Shown here piece by piece: positions 1 to 9,383 of a stretch of 64,000 bases of DNA (its first letter is position 1; every line of letters starts with the position of its first letter). The DNA is from WJLY01 sp964399265. Lineage in GTDB: Bacteria > Joyebacterota > Joyebacteria > Joyebacterales > Joyebacteraceae. Made by a program: the position numbers and the translations under genes. The notes under the pieces are model-generated. The model was not told the origin of the DNA. It did no database searches and saw only the letters and a list, made by a program, of their open reading frames with translations. The DNA lies in assembly GCA_964399265.1 (NCBI GenBank), contig CAYNQF010000001.1:7256-71255 (forward strand), given 5' to 3'.

Positions 1-2965
1 GCTTGAGGACTATGCCGTGACCGGTCTTGCTGTTGATGGCGATCTCGAGCGGCTGGTCGAAACGGAGGTGACGTACGAACTCGGTCTCCCGCACCGCCGG
101 CTGCGTGTCGAGCCAGCCGTGGTCGAGCATCGCCGAGGCGTCGTCGGGCGCGAGCGTGAAGTAGCCGATGCCGAACGAGGTGATGTTCTGGAAGAAGTGG
201 GTGCCCTGCGACGGGTCGACCCTGATGTCCTCGAGCGGCGCCTCGACTATGCACTTCGTTCCGGAGATCTGTCCCCATTTTACGGGGATGCCGAGCCACG
301 GGTCAGCGCTGCCCCAGCGACCCGGACCGATGAGAACGTACGGATGCTCGCCCTTCAAGAGCGCGTTCATCTCGCCGATCTGGTCGGCTATCTGCTGGGT
401 CTTCGAGCGGTCGAATGCCGGCGTCCTCACGTAGACGATGTCGCGCACGCCTTCGATCAGCCCGTGCCCCAGCGCGCTCGCCGACACCGCCACCGCCGCC
501 GCGGAGTCGACTCCCTCTACGTCGACGTCGTCGGTCGTGCCTCCGAATACGAGGGGGCGTATCTGGAGAAAGGCGAGGCTGTGTCTCTCGCTCTCGCCCT
601 CGGCGAGGTTGACCGCGAACTCCATCTCGACGTGACAGGTGAACCCTGCCTTTCCGACCTCGAGCAGGAAGCGGAGCGCCTCAGGGAGCCGCACGACGTC
701 GCCCGACAGGAGGCCCGCCATCGTGATGAGCGGGTTCCCGTCCTTGCGCAGTCCCTCGTAGACCCGGTCGTTAGCCGGGGAGTACGTCGAGGCGACCGGC
801 GCCAGAGTCCCGTGTTCCTCAGCGACCTCCTTGCTCAGGAGAACGAGGTTACTCTCCGGCGCGTCGGACGGCGAGCCGACCGGACCCGGTAGCGAGAGGT
901 CGAGAGCGTAAAACTCGCGTTGCGAGTTGTTGAGGTAGTCGCTGGTCGACGAGAACTGGTAGAGCCTGTTCGGGTGCGCAGGCGAGAACCGCACGGTCCT
1001 GCCGCCCTCGACGACCATCCTCCCGAGACCGAGCGCAACCGAGGCGACGCCGTCCTCGGCCGACGCCCCCTTGACCGGATAGTAGTCATAGGAACGGGCC
1101 ACGCCCGCCGCGTTCGGGTACAGGTAATCGCCGTGCCGGCGGCCCGCTATCTGCTGGATGATCACGGCCATTTTCTCTTCCTCGAGCCTGTTCGGCGTCG
1201 ACTCTATGTAGCTCTTCGAGTCGGCCGAGTAGGTCGAGGCGTAGACCAGCCGCACCGCCCGCGACAGCTCATCGAGCCGGACCTCTATGTCCTCGTCCAT
1301 GTTCGGGATCATGTAGGTGTCGTAGATGCCGGCGAACGGCTGGAACGAGGAATCCTCGAACAGACTGGAGGAACGCACGGCCAGCGGATAGCGTACGCGC
1401 TCGAGGAACGTCCGTAGCTCGTCGAGCGTGTCCTGCGGCAGCGGGGCGCGAAGGAATGCCTCCCGTATCTTGTCGTCGTCGGTCTCCGCCAACGCCCGCT
1501 GGGTGAGCCCCGACCTCTTCATGAACTCGTCGAAGACCCCCGTGGCGACCACGGCGCTTGGGGGAACCGAGATGTGTACACCATCGATTCTGTCCTCGAT
1601 GTCGTAGGCGTTCAGCAGCGAGTTGATGAACGCGAGGCCGCGGCCCTTGCCGCCCAGCGAGCCGGTGCCTATGCGTGTGAACGAGGCGCCCGCCTCGAAC
1701 GTGTCGCGCGAGAAGTCCTCCACCAGTCCGGCCCTCGTCTGGGTCCGGTAGTCCCTGACGCAGGAGATGAGATATTCGCGCATCTCCTGCGTCGAGCCGA
1801 ACTCGTCGGTCGTCACGGGCCTTATGGCCTTGGCGATGTCGAATTCGGTCCGTGCCATGAGCCACGTCGAGAAGTCGTTTCGCGTGGCGTGGAGGACGAG
1901 CGACTCGTCGGGAACCCGCTCCAGCGCGTCCAGGAGCGACTTCAGGTCGGTGGCGCGGGCGAGCTCGTTGCCCCGCTCATCGACGAATGTGAAGTCCCCG
2001 AACCCGAGGTGCTCGCGCATGAACCTGCGGACATCGTCCAGGAGCGTGGGTGAGGTCTTCTGGCAGAACGCGGCCCCGGCGTCGCCGGCCTCTATCGCGA
2101 GTTCCGCGTCCGACGACTGGACGAGCACCGGTGTGCGGGAGTCGGCCTCCTTGACCATCCTGGCGAACGCGATGCCGGCGCGCGGATACGACTTGCCTCC
2201 GCGCGGGAACTTGCCGTCTGCGATGACGCCCAGGAGGTGTTCGTGGGTCGCCTTGTAGATCTCCTCGGCGTCCTCATACGTCGAGGCGAGCAGGATCTTC
2301 GGGCGGGCGCGCATGCGCATGAGCTTCTGCATGCGGTTGACACCCTCGGACATGAGCGCCTGCGTCTGCGCCATGATCTCGGCGTACAGCATGGGCAGGT
2401 ACGATGAATAGAAGCGGACCGAATCCTCGATCAGGATGATGCTCTTGACGCCTGCGAGATCGGCGTCGTGGTAGCTGTTCATCAGGTCCTCGGCCCACTT
2501 GATGATGGCTAGGAAGACCCTCGCGTCGCCGAGCCATACGAAGATGCGGTCGATGCCGCCCCTGTCCGACCTCTCTTTGAGGAGCGACAGCTCGCGCGTG
2601 TCGTACGCCAGCAAGACAACGGGGATCTCGGGCGCGACCTCCCGTACCCGCCTGCTGAACTCGAAGACGTCCATCTCTCCGACGCGCGGCATCGTTATGA
2701 TGAGGTCCGGGTTCGTGTCCGTTATCTCCTCGACGGCTTCCTCGGCCGTGGAGACGCGGACGATGGTGGGGGCGGACGAGAGGTTCAGCTCCTGGTACTC
2801 GGTGAAGAGCATCTCACCCAGGTTCCCGTCCTCCTGGAAGGTGAACGAGTCGTAGAGGCTCGAGACCAGCAGTATGCGCCTCACCCTCCACGGCATGAGG
2901 TCGGAGAACGGAACACGCTTACGCTCTATCCTGCCTGCCACTTCCTCGAGCGGGCGATACCTCAA
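1..2965 (-). CDS. PEP/pyruvate-binding domain protein with receiver-like N-terminus (3' end outside window)
   Basis: The reading frame is open for 988 codons from a TTG at 2965 to the window edge, so the C-terminus is missing. An AGGAGGT ribosome site lies 8 bases before the TTG. Residues about 28-150 look like a response-regulator fold (hydrophobic strands ILLVSS, DLIITMP and PVVLLAY), and a second IILIEDS strand near residue 180 suggests another receiver-like unit. Residues about 480-800 carry the ATP-grasp-like PEP/pyruvate-binding signature of pyruvate phosphate dikinase and PEP synthase (LGGKGRGLAF, VRSSSLFEDSSFQPFAG). No swivelling phosphohistidine domain or PEP-utiliser barrel is visible in the part present. 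The role is unknown; a dikinase-derived sensor or phosphotransfer protein is inference. It is 93 bases downstream of the DUF3857 pair and may share their transcript. Confidence 0.85.
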   Translation of the reverse strand, partial: MRYRPLEEVAGRIERKRVPFSDLMPWRVRRILLVSSLYDSFTFQEDGNLGEMLFTEYQELNLSSAPTIVRVSTAEEAVEEITDTNPDLIITMPRVGEMDVFEFSRRVREVAPEIPVVLLAYDTRELSLLKERSDRGGIDRIFVWLGDARVFLAIIKWAEDLMNSYHDADLAGVKSIILIEDSVRFYSSYLPMLYAEIMAQTQALMSEGVNRMQKLMRMRARPKILLASTYEDAEEIYKATHEHLLGVIADGKFPRGGKSYPRAGIAFARMVKEADSRTPVLVQSSDAELAIEAGDAGAAFCQKTSPTLLDDVRRFMREHLGFGDFTFVDERGNELARATDLKSLLDALERVPDESLVLHATRNDFSTWLMARTEFDIAKAIRPVTTDEFGSTQEMREYLISCVRDYRTQTRAGLVEDFSRDTFEAGASFTRIGTGSLGGKGRGLAFINSLLNAYDIEDRIDGVHISVPPSAVVATGVFDEFMKRSGLTQRALAETDDDKIREAFLRAPLPQDTLDELRTFLERVRYPLAVRSSSLFEDSSFQPFAGIYDTYMIPNMDEDIEVRLDELSRAVRLVYASTYSADSKSYIESTPNRLEEEKMAVIIQQIAGRRHGDYLYPNAAGVARSYDYYPVKGASAEDGVASVALGLGRMVVEGGRTVRFSPAHPNRLYQFSSTSDYLNNSQREFYALDLSLPGPVGSPSDAPESNLVLLSKEVAEEHGTLAPVASTYSPANDRVYEGLRKDGNPLITMAGLLSGDVVRLPEALRFLLEVGKAGFTCHVEMEFAVNLAEGESERHSLAFLQIRPLVFGGTTDDVDVEGVDSAAAVAVSASALGHGLIEGVRDIVYVRTPAFDRSKTQQIADQIGEMNALLKGEHPYVLIGPGRWGSADPWLGIPVKWGQISGTKCIVEAPLEDIRVDPSQGTHFFQNITSFGIGYFTLAPDDASAMLDHGWLDTQPAVRETEFVRHLRFDQPLEIAINSKTGHGIVLK

Positions 2966-3019
2966 GGCGGGAGACCTCCTGCGCGCCGCGCGGCGCGCGT
3001 GTGGCTCGCGGCTCAGAGC

Positions 3020-3049
3020 GGCTCGGCCCGGCGTTGGCCGGGCCGAGCC
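3020..3049 (-). terminator. GC-rich hairpin after the DUF3857 pair
   Basis: A perfect 12-bp stem with a 6-base loop begins 9 bases after the upstream gene's stop codon on the minus strand. No U-rich tail follows, so it may be a weak terminator, an RNA 3'-end stabiliser or a processing site between the transglutaminase pair and the PEP-binding gene. Confidence 0.5.
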
Positions 3050-3058
3050 TGGTGTTAC

Positions 3059-4984
3059 CTAGACCTTCTTGAGCAGTATCAGGTTGTTTCTCGGAGCCGC
3101 GACACCGTCGGAAGCGGCCTTGAACGCCGCGTAGAGGTCGGTCGGGACCTGCATCTGCTTGATTACGACCTTCGCGCTCCAGGTGACCGTGTGCGTCTCC
3201 TTGTCCCACGAGCAGTCTATGCTCATGTCAGCGACGTCACTCGTGGAGGATACCGCGTCGGGCAGCCTGACGACGTCGTAGCCCTCGGGTATGTCGAGGC
3301 TGACCGACAGGTCCGACTCGCTCTCGCACGGCATCTCGAACGGATACCTGCGCTCGGCCAGCTTGGGATACATGTCGAACGACGCGAACTCGAACGGGAA
3401 CCTGGGCACGCGCACGATCATCATGTCACCCTGCGGAACCGCGAAGTCGGGGGCGTCAATAACCTGGCGAACCGTCACCGGAGCAGTGAGGTCGGCGAGG
3501 TCGGAGAGCGTCCGCTCGACGCTCTTCGCACCGGCGGAGACGACGTTCGCATAACCGTCGAAGACCTTGCTCTCCTCGGAGTCGGTGGCGTCCTTGAGCG
3601 TCACGCGGGTCTTTCTGTCGAAGTACCCCGTCAACTCGCAGGCGGCCACGACGTCGGCCGAGCCATCGGGCGTGATCGCTATCTCCATCCACTTGTCGGC
3701 CTGGTTGTTCGCCGGCTCGAAGGCCGGGATCTTGACGAGTTCGCCCAAGCCTCCGTCCTTCACGACGAGAGCTGTATTCCCGTGGCCCCACCTCAGATAC
3801 CCGTAGCGCACGTCGTCGAGCGACGGGTCGAGGAAATCGTATCCGCCCGCCGACGGGACAGCGACGAAGAGCCGGTCGAACTGCTTGAGCGTAGGCACGG
3901 ATTCGACGAACCTGCCGCGCATCTGCTTGATCGCCGCCGGGTAGGCGTCTATGCCGGCCGCACGGAGCATACTGACCAGAAGGACCGCCTTGTCACGCGT
4001 GTCGCCGTACTTGTTCGCGAGCACGGTGGCAGCGTCGTTCGGCTCGTAGCCGCCCAGGCCGAGGGTCAGATAGACGTATCGAACGTTCTTCGCCACGTCC
4101 AGGAACAGCGTACGTATCTTGTCCGAGTCGGTCGTCGCGCCGGACGTCAGCTCCGCGACCCGCGCGGCGATCTCGCCGTCGGTCTGGACGTGCGGGTAGA
4201 AGACGTCCGCCATGAACGCGGCCGGATCATCCCACGATGTGTATGAGGAGAACATGACCGCGGGCAGAAGCTCGGACCGCGGCGGCATGTTGTCCTCCTC
4301 GACGAGGGCCGGCACGTCGTGCGTGGAGAACACCACGCTGCCGTCCTTTGCGTCCTCCTTGATCTCAACGTCGCCGAGCATCCCGGCCATCGTTGCGTAT
4401 GTAGGCGTGTAGGCACCGGGCGGGTAGGAGAGCGTGAACTCGGCGTTCAGAATGGGAGCCGTGCCGCCCATCGCCTCTATAGAGGAGAAGCTGCGGTCCG
4501 CGGCGGCCTTGGTGTTCTCGACCATCTGGAGGTCCATCGTGGAGCCCGGTCCTGCGACCGGGAACGAGATGACCTTCTCGAGGACGTTGGCGTAGATGGT
4601 TGCGCCCTCGAGGAACGACGGCGTGATGTCGTTGATGCCGTCCTCCTCTACGGGAACCTCTCTGCCCGACGATCTCACCGTGAGACCGTGAAGCATCTCG
4701 ATCGTTGTGCGGTCGGTGTCGTAGTAGAACGACGGGTTGCTGTACTCCTCGCGCCCCATAAGGGTCAGGACGCGCGTGAGCCTGTTTCTCGTCGTCGTGA
4801 ACGACCCGTCGTCGGCGACGTCGGTCATCTCCTGCAGGTAGAGAATGATGCCCGAGTCGTCCGGGTACTGCTCCTTGCCGGGCGCGTCCTTGATGAGCGC
4901 CTCGACGTCGACATTGCGCCACTGAGCGGCCGCAACCGACGCCGCGAGGGCCAGGATGACGATCGCGCATAGTGCCTTCTTCAT
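3059..4984 (-). CDS. Exported DUF3857/transglutaminase-like protein, catalytic residues replaced
   Basis: 641 aa with a clear signal peptide (MKKALCAIVILALAASVAAA). It has an N-terminal DUF3857 beta domain, a transglutaminase-like domain at about residues 270-400 and a C-terminal beta region (DUF2569/DUF3858-like architecture). The segment that normally reads GDCKDKA reads YGDTRDKA, so the nucleophilic Cys is Thr329. The usual FNH with the catalytic His reads FDR. The Asp of the triad (FLDPS) is kept. It is therefore probably a non-catalytic paralogue of the adjacent gene. Its ATG (4982-4984) abuts the upstream stop codon exactly, implying translational coupling. The periplasmic or surface function is unknown. 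Confidence 0.9.
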   Translation of the reverse strand: MKKALCAIVILALAASVAAAQWRNVDVEALIKDAPGKEQYPDDSGIILYLQEMTDVADDGSFTTTRNRLTRVLTLMGREEYSNPSFYYDTDRTTIEMLHGLTVRSSGREVPVEEDGINDITPSFLEGATIYANVLEKVISFPVAGPGSTMDLQMVENTKAAADRSFSSIEAMGGTAPILNAEFTLSYPPGAYTPTYATMAGMLGDVEIKEDAKDGSVVFSTHDVPALVEEDNMPPRSELLPAVMFSSYTSWDDPAAFMADVFYPHVQTDGEIAARVAELTSGATTDSDKIRTLFLDVAKNVRYVYLTLGLGGYEPNDAATVLANKYGDTRDKAVLLVSMLRAAGIDAYPAAIKQMRGRFVESVPTLKQFDRLFVAVPSAGGYDFLDPSLDDVRYGYLRWGHGNTALVVKDGGLGELVKIPAFEPANNQADKWMEIAITPDGSADVVAACELTGYFDRKTRVTLKDATDSEESKVFDGYANVVSAGAKSVERTLSDLADLTAPVTVRQVIDAPDFAVPQGDMMIVRVPRFPFEFASFDMYPKLAERRYPFEMPCESESDLSVSLDIPEGYDVVRLPDAVSSTSDVADMSIDCSWDKETHTVTWSAKVVIKQMQVPTDLYAAFKAASDGVAAPRNNLILLKKV

Positions 4985-6967
4985 CTAGCCCTCCTCTTTC
5001 ATGAGAATGACCTCACCCTTGACCGACCTTCCCGCCAGCCTGACCGCCTCTTTGAGCGCCTGGTAATCGGCGGGAGATATCTGGAACGAGTCGAGCGCCA
5101 TCGTGCGGTCGTAGCGCACGGCCGGCGCCCCGTCGTTCTCGGAGGCGGGGAGGAACGAGTACTCCATCTTGAGGCCGATCGAGCCTTGCTGGAACTCGAC
5201 GTCGTCCGGGAAGTTCCGGACCTTGAACCCTGCCGGTATGTCGACGATACCCTCCTCCTCGACGCCCAGCGTCACGCCGAGCGCGATGGGGTACTTCCTC
5301 TCCTCGAGAGACACGAATCTGCCGAAGAGAATGCCCGAGAGTATGTCGAACTGGCCCGCCGCCGCCGGGACCCTGAACAGGCTGTATGGGTCGGCGTCCA
5401 GCATGTAGCCGTCGATCTCGTACGAGAAGTCGATCGTCATCGGCTGATAGAGGTCCTCGTAGTCGGACACCGCGAAGTCGCTCATGACGGCGCCGGCGTA
5501 GAGCTGCTGCACCATGTTCTGCGCCATCATCTTCACCTGCTCGGGGCCCACCGAGCTTGCGATCGTGCGGAGGATCTCCTCGTACATGCCGCGCCCCGTG
5601 ATCTTGACGCTCCCCTTGAGCGTCCCGTTGGCCGCGAGCGTCGAACGGTCGGTGATGACGCCGGAGTTCTCCGACGCCGGCACGTGCGGTGCCTGCTGGA
5701 TGTCCTCGCCCTTCTCCGTGGCGATGAGCACCCACCTGTCACCCACGTAGGAGGCGTAGACCGAACGGCTCATCTCCATCGTCGGGTCGATGAACTTGTA
5801 CGAGCCGTCGTCGCCTTTGATGGCCACGATGCCGTGTTCGAAGTAGACGGTCGGAATCTCCGTGTCGGTCTTCCTGCTCGGGTTGATGAAGACGACCCAG
5901 GCCGGGACGCCTATCTCCTTGAGCATCGTCACCATGAGGACCGCTTTGTCCCTGCAGACGCCGTACTCCTTCTCGAGCGTGTACGCGGCGAAGTGCGGCT
6001 CGAGGAACATGCTGCGGTCCATCGCTATCCCCAGGTACCGCACGTTCTTGATGATCCAGTAATGGATCGCCTGGATCTTGTCTTCCTTCGTCTCGAGCCC
6101 GTCCGTCACCTCCGCCACAACGTCCCTGATCGAGTCCTCGACCACGCACTTGTCGTTCGAGATCTCCCACGCGTAGCGGGAGAGCTCCTCCCAGCTCTGG
6201 ACCGTCGAGACGATGACTCGCGTGGCGACCTGCGCCATCGGGGCCATGCCGACCTCTGGCTCGATCTTGGGAGCGTTCTTGCGCGTCCACGTGTAGATCT
6301 TGTAGTCGCCCTCGGTCTTCTCCGAGAACTCGGCGTCACCGTCCTTCACGATGTGCTTGAGGGGCATGTCCGCGGGGCCCTTGACGGTCACGGTCACGTC
6401 GATCATGGGCTCCGTGTACTGCATGAAGTACATGCCGTTGAAATTGTTGTCCAGGAGCGGCTCGTACTTCTCGTGGACCAGCGTCTCGACCGCGTCTCCG
6501 ACCTCGAGGCCGGGGAAGACGATCGTCTTCTCGCGGAAGTCGGTCTCGTAGATATCCATGGCGGCGATGGCGGGAGGCGTGCCGTCGGTGATGAGGTCGT
6601 CGCCCACCACGATCTCAGTGCCGTCGACCTTGATGACCCGGGCCAGGATGACGTCCACGGTCCCGTACCGTCTGTGGTAGTTGAACGAAGCGTCGGCGTT
6701 TCTGTCGATGCCCTCTTCGGTCAGGATCTTGGTGAGGGAGTGTGAGTACTGCTCGTAGGCGCCGGACTCGTCGAACTCGACGTCGGTCTGGTCGAGCACC
6801 ACGACGGAGTTGGCGTTCGGGTTGTCCTCCGCCTCCCCGGCCGCCGCCAGCAGCTCCAGGGCGTCGTCGAGCGCAAGCGGCTCGAGCGCCGCACCTGCCG
6901 CCTGGGCGAGCAGCGAGACGGCCAGAAGGGCCACCAAGCCCGCCAGACAGCGCATTCGGATACGCAT
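4985..6967 (-). CDS. Exported DUF3857/transglutaminase-like protein, catalytic triad intact
   Basis: I chose the ATG at 6967 (660 aa) because AAAGGAG lies 7 bases upstream and a signal peptide follows at once (MRIRMRCLAGLVALLAVSLL); the frame stays open upstream to 7048 but without a better site. The DUF3857 domain covers about residues 50-230. The transglutaminase core has Cys338 in EYGVCRDKAVL, His in YFEHGIVAI and Asp in FIDPT. This architecture is common in Bacteroidota-like genomes, often beside a paralogue as here. It probably acts in the periplasm on peptides or proteins; the substrate is unknown. It is the first gene of the leftward operon. Confidence 0.9.
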   Translation of the reverse strand: MRIRMRCLAGLVALLAVSLLAQAAGAALEPLALDDALELLAAAGEAEDNPNANSVVVLDQTDVEFDESGAYEQYSHSLTKILTEEGIDRNADASFNYHRRYGTVDVILARVIKVDGTEIVVGDDLITDGTPPAIAAMDIYETDFREKTIVFPGLEVGDAVETLVHEKYEPLLDNNFNGMYFMQYTEPMIDVTVTVKGPADMPLKHIVKDGDAEFSEKTEGDYKIYTWTRKNAPKIEPEVGMAPMAQVATRVIVSTVQSWEELSRYAWEISNDKCVVEDSIRDVVAEVTDGLETKEDKIQAIHYWIIKNVRYLGIAMDRSMFLEPHFAAYTLEKEYGVCRDKAVLMVTMLKEIGVPAWVVFINPSRKTDTEIPTVYFEHGIVAIKGDDGSYKFIDPTMEMSRSVYASYVGDRWVLIATEKGEDIQQAPHVPASENSGVITDRSTLAANGTLKGSVKITGRGMYEEILRTIASSVGPEQVKMMAQNMVQQLYAGAVMSDFAVSDYEDLYQPMTIDFSYEIDGYMLDADPYSLFRVPAAAGQFDILSGILFGRFVSLEERKYPIALGVTLGVEEEGIVDIPAGFKVRNFPDDVEFQQGSIGLKMEYSFLPASENDGAPAVRYDRTMALDSFQISPADYQALKEAVRLAGRSVKGEVILMKEEG

Positions 6968-7039
6968 TTCCGCTCCTTTCATAAGAAAGCTCGGGTAATC
7001 GAGGATACTTCGATTGTTACAAACGCATAACAGGACACG

Positions 7040-7068
7040 ATTATGCACGCTACCGCTCCGACGGGCAA
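7040..7068 (-). promoter_or_regulatory. Sigma70-type promoter for the DUF3857 operon
   Basis: On the minus strand, TTGCCC (7063-7068) and CATAAT (7040-7045) are separated by exactly 17 bases. The predicted start of transcription is near 7033, about 65 bases before the ATG at 6967. It lies in the divergent region between the leftward DUF3857 operon and the rightward gene at 7245. Confidence 0.55.
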
Positions 7069-7187
7069 GTGGAGGCTCCGAGGCCCGGGCGAAGGCCCTT
7101 CAAGGTCTGCGCCGCGGGCCCTCACGCGCACACCTGAGGAAACCGGGGCGGTCGTCTTTCATGTGGGACGACGTCCTGTTATAGCAT

Positions 7188-7228
7188 GCCCCGCGACGCG
7201 GGGCGGTCGGCCCCCGGCCGGGGACCGG
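7188..7228 (+). other. Two GC-rich hairpins in the leader of the gene at 7245
   Basis: GCCCCGC-GAC-GCGGGGC (7188-7204) is followed by a second imperfect hairpin (GGTC...GACC, 7205-7226). A weak -10-like TATAGC occurs at 7180-7185, so the hairpins may sit near the 5' end of the transcript. The ribosome site AGGAGGAA follows at 7235-7242. Confidence 0.35.
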
Positions 7229-7244
7229 CGAACCAGGAGGAACG

Positions 7245-8645
7245 ATGTCTGACAGGATGCTCACTCACTTCCGACGCGCTCACTTGGGGCATGTCGCAGC
7301 CGTCGTGGCGGTCGCGTTCATGGTGGGGCCGTTCGTCCTCACGTGCGTGGCGCAGGACGAGGCCGCTCCAGCGGCGCAGGGCGGGTACGACGTTCCGGTC
7401 CCGGCCTGGGTCGCGGGCGTGGCGACCGACCTCAAGCAGGAGTTCGTGATGGGCCTCGCCAGGCAGGCCGTCGAGATGGCGGAGTCGAGCGCGACCGAGG
7501 AGGTCAAGCTCCTCACCGATTCGTCCGACGGCATGGTTGCGGCCGCCAACAAGGTCGACGATACGATGAGTACGATCGGGACGATCGACTCCTCGTTCGG
7601 CATCCCCGGCATCTCGAGACTCGTGACCGCCGAGGGCGCCGTGCGCGACACGCTCTTCGGGTTCGTCGTGTGGCACGAGTCGGCCGCCGGGGAGAGCCGC
7701 GATATCGCTACGAACCTCGAGGCGGCGGTCGACAGGATGAAGGAACTGAGCCTCGCCGCCAGGTCGAACGCCCGCAAGCTCGCGGACAACGCCGCCGACG
7801 TGAGGGCCGCGCTGGCCTCCGAGGACTATGCGGGCATCGCGTCGTCGTCCGGTGTCGTCACGGAGGCCACGGACCAGCTCGGGCTCATCGCCGACGAGGC
7901 GGAGCAGGTCTCCGGAAGAATAGAGGAGATCGTCTGGAAGGTGCAGGACGGCGGAGGCTCGCCACTCGAGACAGAGTGGCAGCAGGTGCTCCTTGCCGTC
8001 AGCGACACGCGCCGGCTGGCGTCGAAGATCAGGCCCGCCCTGACGTCGCTGAGGGAGGGGAGTGGCGCGTCCGAAGCGCTCTCGGCGGCCCTGCAGGGCA
8101 TGGTTGAGTCGATAGTCATCATGGACCGGGCCGTGGCGGACGAGAGCGGTTCATTCCATTACCCGTCATCGCTCTTCGAGAGGGACGTGGACGTGGTGAC
8201 GGCCCTCGAGAGGAGCGTGTCCGATAGCGACGGGACGGCTTTCCCGGAGGAGACCGCCTCTTCGATCCAGTGGCTCCTGGCCAAGGTCGCCATGGCCGAG
8301 CGCGCGCTCGCCGAGCGGGCCGTGGAGTACACGTCGACCCAGGTCGGCCGTGCCATGGACCGGCTCGAGGACAACTACAAGCGGGCCAGCGGCTTCGACA
8401 AGTCCTTGAGCGGCCGCGAGCGGATCGAGGCCTACGAGCCCGTCGACGCGGCCATGAGAGGCAACGCGGACCTGCAGGCGGCGCGCACCGCCGTCCGTGA
8501 GGCGCGGGTCACGCTCGACGCCGGCAAGTCCGATGAGTCCGCGGGCGCCGGTTCCCTGGGTTCTGCTCTTGAGAACTACCGTGATGCTTGGGTACACTCG
8601 ATGACGGCGGGAGCCTCCGCCGTGAGATCGATGAAGTCCCTCTAG
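7245..8645 (+). CDS. Exported, mostly helical protein of unknown function
   Basis: 466 aa; I do not recognise it. Residues 1-37 form an N-terminal hydrophobic segment that looks like a signal peptide or anchor (HVAAVVAVAFMVGPFVLTCVA). The rest is Ala/Glu/Ser-rich with long stretches of heptad-like helix and no cysteine after the signal. A glycine/proline-rich break (DSSFGIPGISRL) occurs near residue 123. The composition resembles helical-bundle or methyl-accepting-type coiled coils, but I see no catalytic motif. It starts at ATG with a good AGGAGGAA site. The next gene (HAD) begins 36 bases downstream, so the two may be co-transcribed. Confidence 0.8.
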   Translation: MSDRMLTHFRRAHLGHVAAVVAVAFMVGPFVLTCVAQDEAAPAAQGGYDVPVPAWVAGVATDLKQEFVMGLARQAVEMAESSATEEVKLLTDSSDGMVAAANKVDDTMSTIGTIDSSFGIPGISRLVTAEGAVRDTLFGFVVWHESAAGESRDIATNLEAAVDRMKELSLAARSNARKLADNAADVRAALASEDYAGIASSSGVVTEATDQLGLIADEAEQVSGRIEEIVWKVQDGGGSPLETEWQQVLLAVSDTRRLASKIRPALTSLREGSGASEALSAALQGMVESIVIMDRAVADESGSFHYPSSLFERDVDVVTALERSVSDSDGTAFPEETASSIQWLLAKVAMAERALAERAVEYTSTQVGRAMDRLEDNYKRASGFDKSLSGRERIEAYEPVDAAMRGNADLQAARTAVREARVTLDAGKSDESAGAGSLGSALENYRDAWVHSMTAGASAVRSMKSL

Positions 8646-8681
8646 GGCATACGGTAGCAGGGGCAGAGCTGGGGGAACACA

Positions 8682-9383
8682 ATGGTGCGTGGGGTCTTCT
8701 TCGACGCCGGCAACACGATCGTCTTCCCCGACTACGATATCTATGTCGACATCGCGCGCTCTCTCGGGCGCGCGGTGTCGCATGAGCAGGTGGTCGACGC
8801 GGAGGCACGCGCGCGCGCCTCATTCGACAGGGCCGTGGCCGGGTCGAGCGGCGACGGCGTCTACGGCTTCTGGCCCGTCTACTACACGCCTTTCTACGAG
8901 CGCCTGGGGCTCACGGGAGCGCAGGTCGAGCGCGCCATCGAAATGACGCGCAGGGCCAACGACGAGGGGTTCGGCATCTGGCGGGTCCCTGTCGACGGGC
9001 TCGAGGAGACGGTGGACGCTCTCGTACGTCGCGGGCTCAGCGTGGGGATCATATCCAACTCGGACGGCAGGCTGGAAGCGCGGCTCGAAGGTATCGGTAT
9101 ACGCGATCTCTTCGACTTCGTGATAGACTCGGCCGTCGTGGGCGTCAGCAAACCGGCGTCAGCGATCTTCGGCCTCGCGGTCGAGGCGAGCGGCGTCCCC
9201 GCGGGGCAGGCGGTCTACGTCGGCGACTACTACGAAGTCGACGTAGTGGGCGCCAGGGGCGTCGGCATGACTCCGGTGCTGTTCGATCCGGTCGGCGCCT
9301 ACCACGATGTCGACTGCGATACCATCGCCAGATTCGGCGACATAGTGGGACTCGTGGACGGATGGAGGGGGGAGGGACGTTGA
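8682..9383 (+). CDS. HAD-superfamily hydrolase
   Basis: 233 aa, typical for subfamily I HAD phosphatases with a helical cap. Motif I is FFDAGNT (nucleophile Asp8), motif II is GIISNSDG, motif III is the Lys in VSKPASAIF, and motif IV is VYVGDYYEVDVVGA, with an acidic residue for Mg2+. The substrate cannot be told from sequence; phosphoglycolate- or sugar-phosphate-like compounds are typical of the family. It starts at ATG after GGGGGAA and overlaps the next gene by 4 bases. Confidence 0.9.
   Translation: MVRGVFFDAGNTIVFPDYDIYVDIARSLGRAVSHEQVVDAEARARASFDRAVAGSSGDGVYGFWPVYYTPFYERLGLTGAQVERAIEMTRRANDEGFGIWRVPVDGLEETVDALVRRGLSVGIISNSDGRLEARLEGIGIRDLFDFVIDSAVVGVSKPASAIFGLAVEASGVPAGQAVYVGDYYEVDVVGARGVGMTPVLFDPVGAYHDVDCDTIARFGDIVGLVDGWRGEGR

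Noticed and set aside
5186..6745. Long open frames antisense to real genes, such as 5186-6745 (+), 19308-20726 (-), 25022-26965 (-) and 34063-35796 (-)
   Set aside because: They are mirror frames of high-GC genes, with Arg/His/Val/Asp-rich low-quality protein and no ribosome sites; the opposite strand carries recognisable domains.
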